The translations under genes and the position numbers were made by a program. DNA of 64,000 nt, taken from contig JADKBR010000005.1 of the NCBI GenBank assembly GCA_016714975.1, forward strand, positions 186,001 to 250,000, given 5' to 3'. The notes beneath the pieces were generated by a model. The model was given only the letters and a program-made list of their open reading frames with translations, made no database searches and was not told the DNA's origin. This DNA comes from Candidatus Dechloromonas phosphorivorans (GTDB lineage Bacteria > Pseudomonadota > Gammaproteobacteria > Burkholderiales > Rhodocyclaceae). Positions 8,309 to 17,983 of the stretch are shown in pieces. Numbering within the stretch: position 1 is the stretch's first letter; every line of letters starts with the position of its first letter.

Positions 8309-8481
8309 ATACGTGCTCGCATTTGCGGACCACAAGGCTTTCTGGGTATTAACATGGCCGCCAACGCCAACAAGCCAACAGCACCAGGGTCAGCGCAGCC
8401 TTCTCCAAGCCTGTCCTGCGTATCGCTGCCGACGAGGAAGCCGTCATGTGTGGGAAGGTTGAAGACACACTGGTCAGGTAA
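8309..8481 (+). pseudogene. ackA: acetate kinase C-terminal remnant fused to xfp remnant
   Basis: Immediately after the xfp motif, in the same frame, the translation reads IRARIC, then GFLGI and AANANKPTA, which is the C-terminal part of acetate kinase. After one frameshift near 8385-8400 it continues as RVSAAFSKPVLRIAADEEAV, matching the end of the family (vIPtdEE), with a TAA at 8479-8481. Phosphoketolase makes acetyl phosphate and acetate kinase converts it to acetate and ATP, so xfp-ackA is a natural gene pair. The scar indicates a deletion that removed most of both genes. Confidence 0.7.
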
Positions 8482-8492
8482 AAGGTGGATTG

Positions 8493-11033
8493 ATGGCCGA
8501 TAACGCGCCGCCGCTGGATGAAGGCCTCTCCGCCACAGAGGCCATGCGTCGACTGGTTGAGGACGGACCCAATGCGTTGCCTGGTGGACAGCGCCGTACT
8601 TGGCTGAGCATCGTTTGGGAAACCGCGCGGGAACCAATGTTCCTGCTGCTCCTTGCCGCTGGCACGCTCTACCTCGTTTTCGGCGAGTTGCAGGAAGGCC
8701 TGATCCTGTTCGGCCTCGTGCTGGTCACGCTGGGCCTCACGCTCTATCAGGAAGGCAAGACCGAACGCGCGATCGAGGCGTTGCGCGATCTCACCAGTCC
8801 GCGCGCGCTAGTGATCCGCGACCGCCAACGGGTGCGCATCGCCGGGCGCGAGGTGGTGCACGGCGATTGGGTGGTGCTGGCGGAAGGCGACCGGGTGCCA
8901 GCCGACGGCACGCTGATCGCTGGCAGCGGCTTGCAGGTGGACGAGTCGCTGCTCACCGGCGAAGCGGTGCCAGTGAGCAAGATCGTGGCAACGGGCGAGC
9001 CCGCCCAGGTTCGGCCCGGCGGCAGCGACACCCCTTTCGTCTATTCCGGCAGCCTGGTGGTGGCGGGACAGGGCACGGCGCGGGTTACCGCCACCGGCCC
9101 GAGAAGCGAGATCGGTCGCATCGGCACCGCCTTGGGAAAGCTGGAAGTGGAGCGTTCGCCACTGCAAAAACAGACGGCGAAATTGATCCGCACGCTGGCG
9201 TTGCTGGCGCTAGGAATGAGCTTGTTACTGGTCGTCGTCCATGGCCTGCTGCGCGGCGACTGGCTGGCGGCCGCGCTCGCCGGAATCGCGCTGGCCATGG
9301 CCATGCTGCCGGAGGAATATCCGGTGGTGCTGACCGTGTTCCCCGCGCTCGGCGCTTGGCGGCTGTCGAAGGAAAAAGTGCTGACCCGGCGCGTCGCCGC
9401 CATCGAAACCCTGGGCGCCACCTCGGTGTTGTGCACGGACAAGACCGGCACGCTCACCGAGAACCGCATGACGGTGGCGAGGCTGTATGCCGGGGGCGAG
9501 CCTTTGTCGATTACCGCTGCGGCAAGCGATGCGTTGCCGGAAACATTCCATGCGCTGGTGGAGTTTTCCATTCTAGCCAGCAAGAGCGATCCGTTCGACC
9601 CGATGGAGCAGGCATTTGCACTGTTCGGCGAGCACTTCCTGAACAACACCGAGCATCTGCACCGCGACTGGACTCTGGCGCACGAGTACGGCCTGACACC
9701 TGAGTTGCGCGCCATGTCGAATGCCTGGAAAGCTGTGAACAGCGACAGTCACGTGGTGGCCGCCAAGGGTGCGCCGGAAGCGATCGTCGATTTGTGCCAT
9801 CTCGATGTCGCCGCGCAAGCCAGTGTCACCGCCGCCGTGGACGCCATGGCCACCGATGGCTTGCGCGTGCTGGCAGTGGCCCGGGCGCAGCTATCCGGTA
9901 CAGATTTCCCCGCCATCGAACACGATTTCGAGTTCGAATTCGTTGGCCTGCTGGGACTGGCCGACCCATTGCGGGCTGAAATTCCGGACGCCGTGCGCCA
10001 GTGCCGCGAGGCCGGCATCCGGGTGGTGATGATTACCGGCGACTATCCAGCGACCGCCCACACCATCGCCCGCCAGGCCGGACTGGTTGCCGATGATGTC
10101 CTCTCGGGCGATGACTTGGCCGCGCTGAGCGACGTGCAATTGCAGGCGCGCATGAAAACCGTGAGCGTGTGCGCCCGCATCGCGCCGGAACAGAAACTGC
10201 GCATCGTCCAGGCGCTCAAGGCCGATGGAGAAATCACCGCGATGACCGGCGACGGTGTCAATGACGCGCCCGCGCTCAAGGCCGCGCACGTCGGCATCGC
10301 CATGGGCGGCCGCGGCACCGACGTCGCGCGTGAGGCGGCCGCGCTGGTACTGCTCGACGACAACTTCGCATCCATCGTGCGCGCCGTGCGGTTGGGTCGG
10401 CGCATCTTCGACAACATGCAGAAATCCATGTCCTACATCCTGGCGGTGCATGTGCCGATCGCTGGCATGGCGCTGCTGCCGGTGCTGCTCGGCTATCCGG
10501 CCATGCTCTTTCCCATGCACATCGCCTTCCTGGAACTCATCATCGACCCGGCCTGCTCGCTGGCCTTCGAGAACGAAGCGGCGGAAAAAGATGTGATGCA
10601 GCGCCAGCCGCGCGACACGGATGCCCAACTGTTCGGCGGCGCCACGCTGTGGCTCGCGCTGCTGCAAGGAATCGGCGTGCTGGGGATGGTGCTGGGCGCC
10701 TATGTCTGGGCGGATGGGCGGCTGGCCGAACCCGAAGCCCGCGCCTTCGCCTTCACCACGCTGGTCATCGCCAATCTGGCGCTGATTTTTTCCAATCGCT
10801 CGCGCTCACGTTCTCTACTGGTGTCGCTCACAGCACCCAACCCCATCCTGTGGATTGTCACCTGCGTGACTCTGGGCTTGCTCGCCATCGCGCTTTACCT
10901 GCCGTTCCTGGCGGGCTTGTTTCGCTTTGCACCCTTGCCGTTCGATGAACTGGCAGCAGCCTTTGCAATAGGACTGGTCAGCGTGGCATGGTTCCAAGCG
11001 CTAAAATTCTATCGACCGGCAAAAGCGTCATGA
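8493..11033 (+). CDS. cation-translocating P-type ATPase (P2/PMCA-like)
   Basis: 846 residues. An N-terminal cation-ATPase domain opens the protein. The actuator loop carries LTGEAVP (residues 154-159; TGEA where many relatives have TGES), the M4 ion-site motif is PEEYP, the phosphorylated Asp316 lies in CTDKTGTLTENR, and the hinge motif TGDGVNDAP starts at residue 585. About eight to ten hydrophobic helices fit a P2-type pump. PEEYP in place of the usual PEGL-type site makes the transported ion uncertain; Ca2+, Mg2+ or H+ are possible. The ATG at 8493 is chosen over a TTG one codon earlier because of AGGTGG upstream. The pump appears intact although the genes before it are decayed. Confidence 0.9.
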   Translation: MADNAPPLDEGLSATEAMRRLVEDGPNALPGGQRRTWLSIVWETAREPMFLLLLAAGTLYLVFGELQEGLILFGLVLVTLGLTLYQEGKTERAIEALRDLTSPRALVIRDRQRVRIAGREVVHGDWVVLAEGDRVPADGTLIAGSGLQVDESLLTGEAVPVSKIVATGEPAQVRPGGSDTPFVYSGSLVVAGQGTARVTATGPRSEIGRIGTALGKLEVERSPLQKQTAKLIRTLALLALGMSLLLVVVHGLLRGDWLAAALAGIALAMAMLPEEYPVVLTVFPALGAWRLSKEKVLTRRVAAIETLGATSVLCTDKTGTLTENRMTVARLYAGGEPLSITAAASDALPETFHALVEFSILASKSDPFDPMEQAFALFGEHFLNNTEHLHRDWTLAHEYGLTPELRAMSNAWKAVNSDSHVVAAKGAPEAIVDLCHLDVAAQASVTAAVDAMATDGLRVLAVARAQLSGTDFPAIEHDFEFEFVGLLGLADPLRAEIPDAVRQCREAGIRVVMITGDYPATAHTIARQAGLVADDVLSGDDLAALSDVQLQARMKTVSVCARIAPEQKLRIVQALKADGEITAMTGDGVNDAPALKAAHVGIAMGGRGTDVAREAAALVLLDDNFASIVRAVRLGRRIFDNMQKSMSYILAVHVPIAGMALLPVLLGYPAMLFPMHIAFLELIIDPACSLAFENEAAEKDVMQRQPRDTDAQLFGGATLWLALLQGIGVLGMVLGAYVWADGRLAEPEARAFAFTTLVIANLALIFSNRSRSRSLLVSLTAPNPILWIVTCVTLGLLAIALYLPFLAGLFRFAPLPFDELAAAFAIGLVSVAWFQALKFYRPAKAS

Positions 11034-11359
11034 GCCAGCCCAGTCAATCCACCACAAGCACGAAAATCACAGCACATGCGCCTGTTACCGCAGAAATCCT
11101 GAATCGCGGCTGCGCCTGCCGCACCCTCGACCCGGAGCGCTTGCGCCGCCAGATGAGAACCGCTTGCTGCTCGGACTGCGTGGCCTGGTGTAGCGTGGTT
11201 GGTCTGCGATGCCGGAAATTGCGCTCGAAGCCAGGGACGAACAACTGCGGCTGGCGGCACTGGATGGCGAATACACGGTTTTCGGTGATGTTCTTCATTA
11301 GTGAGTGCGGGCACAAATGTGCGCTACAGCACAGTCAATTTTTTGTTGAAGTGTCATAG
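11030..11359 (+). pseudogene. small CxC-motif reading frame, probably truncated
   Basis: An open frame starts with an ATG overlapping the ATPase stop by 4 nt (ATGA). Its first 45 or so codons look like protein: a Ser/Thr-rich start, then ILNRGCACRTLDPERLRRQ. After that the sequence becomes cysteine- and tryptophan-rich and unlike a folded domain, suggesting a broken gene. A different frame from 11209 to 11301 reads like the end of another protein (EARDEQLRLAALDGEYTVF). I do not recognise either family with certainty. The stretch to 11423 otherwise holds only the leader of the permease gene. Confidence 0.35.
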
Positions 11360-11423
11360 GGTTAGATGTTGGCGCTGGACAGAAATACAGCGCGAGATCG
11401 AACCACATAACTAAAAGATAACC

Positions 11424-12866
11424 ATGGATATCGTGCTCACGGCTCTGCAAAGCGGCATCGCCAGCCTCGCCTCGTATCTGGCGGCCCATGTACTGCTCTG
11501 CTTGGTGCCGGCATTTTTCATTGCGGGCGCTCTTTCGGCGCTGGTACCCCAGCAATCGATCGTGCGTTTTCTCGGACCCGCCGCGCCCAAGTGGGTGGCG
11601 TATCCGGCCGCTGCTGGTGCGGGTAGTTTGCTCGCCGTGTGCTCATGCACGGTGCAGCCGCTCTTCGCTGGCATTTACAGCAAAGGCGCGGGGCTAGGCC
11701 CAGCCATTACCTTCATGTTTTTCGCGCCGGCCGCCAACATCCTCGCCCTGTCTTACACCGGGGTGGCGCTGGGTGCTGACTTTGCCATTGCCCGACTGGT
11801 GTTGTCGTTGGTATTCGGGATCGGCATCGGGATGATCATGGCCCTGATTTTTCATCGCAGCGATACCGTGCGTCTCGACAATGCCGCCGCCTTTGAAAGC
11901 GGTGAGGGCATATCCCGCCAAACACTGATCTTTCTCGGTGCGCTGATTGTGTTGCTGGTAGGCGGTACGCTCAAGGTGGATTCCCTGACCACGCCATTAC
12001 TGAGCGTTGAACTGCCCTGGGCGGCCGCGGTAGCGATTCAAAACGCGCTCAATGTGCTGGTCCCTATCGATCTGATCAAAGGCGACGAAGGCCTGAGCGT
12101 GCAGGGCGTCATTCTCATCGGCATGCTCGGGCTGATTGCCCTTACCGCCTGGCGCGGTCTGGGTAAGGTCGATGACGGCTTCACTCGTCTGACCTTTGTA
12201 TCACTTGGCTTGATTGCCGCCACACTGATATTCGCGGCGCTGGGCATCGTGACCAACGATACCGGCCTCGTCGTCACCCTGTCGGGTCGCACCCTTGTCG
12301 TAGCGGCGATGCTCGCCAGCTTGTGGCCGCTGAGCAGTCGTTTTGAAGTATGGGACATACAGCAGTGGTTGTGGGAAACCTGGCGTTTCGTGAAGATGAT
12401 TTTCCCGCTGTTGATCGTGGGGGTATTTGCGGTCGGTGTGATACGGATGTTCATTCGCCCCGAATGGGTGCAGGCTATTGCCGGCAGCAACTCGGTCTTG
12501 GCCAATATGGCGGGCGTCGTGTTTGGTGTTTTCATGTATTTCCCGACGCTCGTTGAAGTACCTATCGCCAAGATGTTTCTCTCGCTGGGCATGCACCCCG
12601 GCCCACTGATCGCCTATTTGATGGCCGATCCGGAACTTTCCTTGCAAAGCATCCTCATTACGTCGGCGATCATCGGCAAGCTCAAGGCTTGGACCTACGT
12701 CGGCTTGGTTGCCGTCTTTTCTACCCTGGCCGGGCTGACCTATGGGGCATGGACGGATGGCACATCGATCAGCACCGTCGCCCTCGGATTCGTGGCGTTC
12801 ATCGCGGTCTTGTTTGGTGCCTTGCACTACATGGATAAACGGCAACACGCCGCACCCGCCCTGTAA
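11424..12866 (+). CDS. DUF318/COG0701-family permease, putative metal or metalloid exporter
   Basis: 480 residues with about ten membrane helices. The family signature is complete: a CSC motif (Cys73-Ser-Cys75) followed by a second half-site region with FFAPAANILAL, and a C-terminal duplicate ending in MYFPTLVEVPIAK. COG0701 permeases are linked to export of organoarsenicals (ArsP) or of copper and zinc. The next gene, 41 nt downstream, encodes a CxxC thioredoxin-like protein, the usual companion of this family. No ArsR- or MerR-type regulator is adjacent, which is unusual. The substrate cannot be fixed from sequence. Confidence 0.85.
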   Translation: MDIVLTALQSGIASLASYLAAHVLLCLVPAFFIAGALSALVPQQSIVRFLGPAAPKWVAYPAAAGAGSLLAVCSCTVQPLFAGIYSKGAGLGPAITFMFFAPAANILALSYTGVALGADFAIARLVLSLVFGIGIGMIMALIFHRSDTVRLDNAAAFESGEGISRQTLIFLGALIVLLVGGTLKVDSLTTPLLSVELPWAAAVAIQNALNVLVPIDLIKGDEGLSVQGVILIGMLGLIALTAWRGLGKVDDGFTRLTFVSLGLIAATLIFAALGIVTNDTGLVVTLSGRTLVVAAMLASLWPLSSRFEVWDIQQWLWETWRFVKMIFPLLIVGVFAVGVIRMFIRPEWVQAIAGSNSVLANMAGVVFGVFMYFPTLVEVPIAKMFLSLGMHPGPLIAYLMADPELSLQSILITSAIIGKLKAWTYVGLVAVFSTLAGLTYGAWTDGTSISTVALGFVAFIAVLFGALHYMDKRQHAAPAL

Positions 12867-12907
12867 GGCGTCACTCCAACTACCTCATTCACTCGCAGGA
12901 GCCCCTC

Positions 12908-13144
12908 ATGGACATCAAAATTCTTGGCAGTGGTTGTGCCAAATGCAAGCGACTCGAACAACTAACCAAAGAAGCCGCTGATGCTATCGGTGTCGAAGCC
13001 ACGTTCGATCACGTGACCGATATCAACAAGATCATGGCCTATCCCATCGTGGCCACGCCTGCACTGGTGATCAACGAAGACGTCAAAGTCGCTGGTCGCA
13101 TGCCGAGCAAAGAAGAGATTACCGCGTGGCTAAAGGCGGTTTAG
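12908..13144 (+). CDS. small thioredoxin-like protein with CxxC motif
   Basis: 78 residues, a minimal thioredoxin fold. The redox motif is Cys10-Ala-Lys-Cys13 and a cis-proline is seen in VATPALVIN. This belongs to the redox-active disulfide protein 2 group often encoded beside DUF318 permeases, where it may deliver or reduce the metal substrate. The ribosome-binding site CAGGAG lies just upstream. It is cytoplasmic, as no signal peptide is present. Confidence 0.88.
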   Translation: MDIKILGSGCAKCKRLEQLTKEAADAIGVEATFDHVTDINKIMAYPIVATPALVINEDVKVAGRMPSKEEITAWLKAV

Positions 13145-13179
13145 CCCCTACCCATGATGTAATCGCATTACGCTGAGCC

Positions 13180-14006
13180 ATGTGTGAACTTCTGGGTATG
13201 TCGTCCCGGCGACCTGTTCGCCTGACGTTCTCGTTACAGACCTTGGCCTCGCACAGCATTCCGCCGGATCGGCAATCCGATGGCTGGGGAGCGGTGTTCT
13301 ATCAGGGCAACGATGTAGCGCTCTCTCGTGAGCCTATTGCGGCGACCACCAGACCATTGGTCGTTTTTCTTGGCCAACAAGGCCCCAGTTCTTCATTGGC
13401 GATCTCACACATCCGCCATGCGACACGAGGTGAAATCACCTTGGCCAACACCCAACCATTCATCCGTGAATGGGCAGGACGCGTTCATGTTTTTGCGCAT
13501 AGCGGTGACCTGCCGACTATCAGCAACGCATCGGCTCTGCGCTACGACCGATTCCGTCCAGTGTGGACCACGGATTCCGAGCAGGCCTTTTGTGCACTCA
13601 TGGAGTGGATCGCCGCCTTAGGCAGTGATGTGAGCCTCGCTCAACAATTCGGCACAGTAAAACGGTTCGCAGAGGATTTGAGCGAGTTCGGTCCAGCAAA
13701 CTTTCTCTATTCGGATGGCGATACTCTATTTGCCTATGGCCATCGGCGGCTACAACAACACACTGGCAAGGTCAGTGCTCCCGGCTTGCACCTATATACC
13801 TGCCGCTGCGAGCATGACGATTATTCCATTGACGTGCAAGGTTTATCCAAGCAACCGGTTTTCAGGAAGTGGCGATGGTTGCCAGCGTTGCTCTGTCAGA
13901 CGACTCCCAGTCATGGCGTCCTTTGGCCGAAGGCGAACTGTTGGCCATTCGAGGCGGGAAGGTGCTCATCCCACGTTCTCTCGAAAACTCCATTACTGGC
14001 GACTGA
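13180..14006 (+). pseudogene. class II glutamine amidotransferase (YafJ-like), frameshifted
   Basis: The protein starts Met-Cys2-Glu-Leu-Leu-Gly; Cys2 is the N-terminal nucleophile of class II amidotransferases. IRHATRGE and FAHSGDLP are also typical. The frame follows the YafJ family to about residue 220; the ending (EVAMVASVALSDD and IRGGKVLIP, stop at 14004-14006) is found in the -1 frame. The break lies between 13833 and 13863 and fits loss of one nucleotide. The original frame runs on without stop to 14121, over the next gene. It is either a recent pseudogene or a sequencing error. YafJ has a predicted amidohydrolase role only. Confidence 0.75.
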
Positions 14007-14042
14007 CGCATACTTTCTATTTTCTGCGCGCACCAATTCCTC

Positions 14043-14744
14043 ATGTCTACCACCGGTCGTAACCACCCCCATTCTCATGGCACTGATGCCGACAATCCCG
14101 ATCAGCGACGTCGTCTGCTGATAGCCCTTGGGCTGACTTGGGGGTTTGCTGGTGTCGAGGCCTTTGCCGGTTGGCGTGGTGGCTCGCTGGCGTTATTGGC
14201 CGACGCCGGCCACATGGTGACGGACGGTGCGGCGCTTGGCCTCGCGTTACTAGCCACCTGGTTTGCTGCCCGCAAGCCCTCGTCGCGTCATTCCTACGGT
14301 TTTGGCCGTGCCGAACTATTCGCCGCACTGATCAACGCATTGACCATGCTTGCCGTCGTCGCCGGCATTGCTTTCGAAGCGTGGTCACGATTCACTACGC
14401 CGCAACCGATTGATGGCCTGCTGGTCAGCGTGGTCGCTATTTTGGGCCTGCTCCGCGATGCACTACATGGCTTGATGGACGGCGTACCCTTCACCATCGA
14501 TCTTGAGCATTTGGGCAAGGAGCTGGCCGCCGTGCCAAGGGTGATCGAGGTGCATGACTTGCACGTCTGGTCGCTCTCGGGTGAGCGTCTGGCGCTGACG
14601 GCGCATGTGCGGATCGCCAATCTGTCTGAGTGGCCGGCAATCCTCGCAGCCTTGCAACACGCAGCGGCGGAACACGGCATCAATCATCCAACCTTTCAAC
14701 CAGAAACCATTCCGTGGGCGCCGCTGGTTCGTCAGGCCCGTTGA
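14043..14744 (+). CDS. cation diffusion facilitator (CzcD/ZitB-like) with internal deletion
   Basis: 233 residues, against about 300 in the family. The His-rich N-terminus, helices 1-4 and the helix-2 metal site (Asp54, His57 to Asp61 in LLADAGHMVTD) are present, as is the C-terminal cytoplasmic domain (EVHDLHVWSLSG). The sequence jumps in frame from VVAILGLL (about residue 137, nt 14450) straight to RDALHGLMDG, so about 70 residues covering helices 5-6 and the second HxxxD metal site are missing. In CDF proteins both half-sites are needed for Zn2+/H+ antiport, so this copy is probably inactive. It follows the broken amidotransferase by 36 nt. Confidence 0.85.
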   Translation: MSTTGRNHPHSHGTDADNPDQRRRLLIALGLTWGFAGVEAFAGWRGGSLALLADAGHMVTDGAALGLALLATWFAARKPSSRHSYGFGRAELFAALINALTMLAVVAGIAFEAWSRFTTPQPIDGLLVSVVAILGLLRDALHGLMDGVPFTIDLEHLGKELAAVPRVIEVHDLHVWSLSGERLALTAHVRIANLSEWPAILAALQHAAAEHGINHPTFQPETIPWAPLVRQAR

Positions 14745-15021
14745 TAACTGCTGACAGTTCTGGCTGACCCGTACTATCCGCGGCAGGCAATACTGGGCGA
14801 CTGCTCCACCCAGATACCGGCCGCTTAACACCTGACAGGATGACCGTCGCTTTTGGGTCGTCTGCCGCCATTGTTCCAGTGCTCGCCACAGTAGCCACCA
14901 ATGGATCATCCCTGGTTTTCAACTTGTCAATCAAGTTTGTGGTCTTCTGGCTGAGACGGCTGACGGCAAATTAGTTCGGCAGCAAGAAAAGGGCCATTCT
15001 TTCCGGTCGACCGCAACATTC
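14745..15021. other. gene-free stretch between the CDF gene and thiC
   Basis: About 280 nt with no convincing gene. A minus-strand frame at 14680-14934 overlaps the CDF gene end, lacks a good start and resembles no family I know. The stretch ends in the thiC terminator. Confidence 0.4.
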
Positions 15022-15025
15022 AATT

Positions 15026-15060
15026 AAAAAAGCAAAAAGGCGGCTCAACCAGCCGCCTTT
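15026..15060 (-). terminator. thiC intrinsic terminator
   Basis: On the minus strand a 10-bp perfect stem, AAAGGCGGCT paired with AGCCGCCTTT around a 5-nt loop, is followed by a T-rich tract. It lies 28 nt past the thiC stop codon. Confidence 0.85.
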
Positions 15061-15087
15061 CCCTTGCCACAAGCCGTTCGGCAAGCC

Positions 15088-17004
<1,917 letters not shown>

Positions 17005-17059
17005 TGGAGCTCCATGCGGGGATACACCGGGGTGAGACGGGCAAGGAGCGACAAAGTTC

Positions 17060-17134
17060 GTTTCCCTACGGCGGCATGACCCGGTCAGGTTCGAAGGGTA
17101 TTTCTCAGCCCGCCAGCCGGCAGGCACCCCTAAC
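17060..17134 (-). ncRNA. TPP riboswitch (THI element)
   Basis: On the minus strand, 55 nt before thiC, the conserved blocks appear in order: AGGGGTGCC, GCTGAGA, ACCCTTCGAACCTGA, then CGTAGGGAA. These form the two arms that clamp the pyrimidine and pyrophosphate of thiamine diphosphate. Binding in this class lowers thiC expression by blocking translation or causing termination. Confidence 0.95.
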
Positions 17135-17254
17135 GAAGCGGTCAAGTTACTGGAAAGGCCGGTGAAAGGCAAGTTGGGCGGTCGACTGCCGGGGAAAGCA
17201 TTTCCGGCATCCGGGAGTCGCTGGCCAGAGCGCATTGACCACTGCGAGTGTCCG

Positions 17255-17292
17255 ATGGTAATTTAATGACCGAAAAGTCATTAAATTACCAT
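17255..17292 (+). promoter_or_regulatory. large perfect inverted repeat over the TetR start codon
   Basis: Two 16-nt arms (17255-17270 and 17277-17292) are exact reverse complements, ATGGTAATTTAATGAC and GTCATTAAATTACCAT, separated by 6 nt. The AT-rich core differs sharply from the GC-rich surroundings. TetR-family repressors bind such palindromes, so this is the likely autoregulatory operator. The right arm runs into the ATG of the tetR gene, so it could also form an mRNA hairpin covering the start. Confidence 0.75.
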
Positions 17293-17923
17293 GATCGTCC
17301 CAGCCCCAACCCGAAGGCGCCGCAAGGAAGCGCGTCCGTCCGAACTGACGGAAGCGGCGCTTGGCCTGTTTGTCGAGAAGGGTTTCGCTGCTACCCGTCT
17401 GGAGGAGGTTGCGCTCCGCGCCGGGGTCTCGAAGGGAACGCTCTACCTTTACTTCGATAGCAAGGAAGCCCTGTTCAAGGCCGTCATCCAGGAAGGGATG
17501 GTGCCGGCGCTGATCGAGGGCGAGGGAATTCTGGCGCGTCACACCGGAACCTCATTCGAACTGCTGGAAGCCCTGCTGAGGATTGTCTGGACACGAATCG
17601 GCGAAACCGGATCGGCCGGTATACCCAAGCTGATCGTGGCGGAAGCGCGAAACTTCCCGGAAGTCGCCCGGTTCTATTATGAGAACGTGATCCGCCGCGG
17701 ACGCGCTCTGGTCGGCGCAGCGCTCGAGCGGGGCATGGTCAATGGCGAGTTCCGGCAAATGGATATCGAGACAACGATAGAAGTGGTTATCGCCCCGGTT
17801 CTGATGCTGCTGATCTGGCGTTTCTCAATGGCATCCTGCCTGGGCAGGGAAATAGATCCGCGCGAATATCTGACAATCCACATGGATCTGCTGCGTCAAG
17901 GCTTGCTGAGGAGTCAGGTATAA
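17291..17923 (+). CDS. TetR-family transcriptional regulator
   Basis: 210 residues. The N-terminal helix-turn-helix spans about residues 18-60 (ALGLFVEKGFAATRLEEVA, then GVSKGTLYLYFDSKEALF), the classical TetR DNA-binding domain. The C-terminal half is a ligand domain with hydrophobic helices and a late AefR-like segment. The ATG at 17291 is the first possible start because an in-frame TAA lies 9 nt upstream. No Shine-Dalgarno precedes it, so translation may be leaderless or dependent on the palindrome. It heads the pcm-rhodanese-tolC run, and by position it may control tolC. Confidence 0.88.
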   Translation: MIVPAPTRRRRKEARPSELTEAALGLFVEKGFAATRLEEVALRAGVSKGTLYLYFDSKEALFKAVIQEGMVPALIEGEGILARHTGTSFELLEALLRIVWTRIGETGSAGIPKLIVAEARNFPEVARFYYENVIRRGRALVGAALERGMVNGEFRQMDIETTIEVVIAPVLMLLIWRFSMASCLGREIDPREYLTIHMDLLRQGLLRSQV

Positions 17924-17983
17924 TCTCAGCTTGTCGGAACGATTGCATTAGCCTAAGCTAATATTTGGCATGCGGAGACCCCA

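Noticed and set aside
14680..14934. Minus-strand frame overlapping the end of the CDF gene
   Set aside because: No recognisable domain or ribosome-binding site; partly antisense to a real gene. It could be a relic but cannot be supported.
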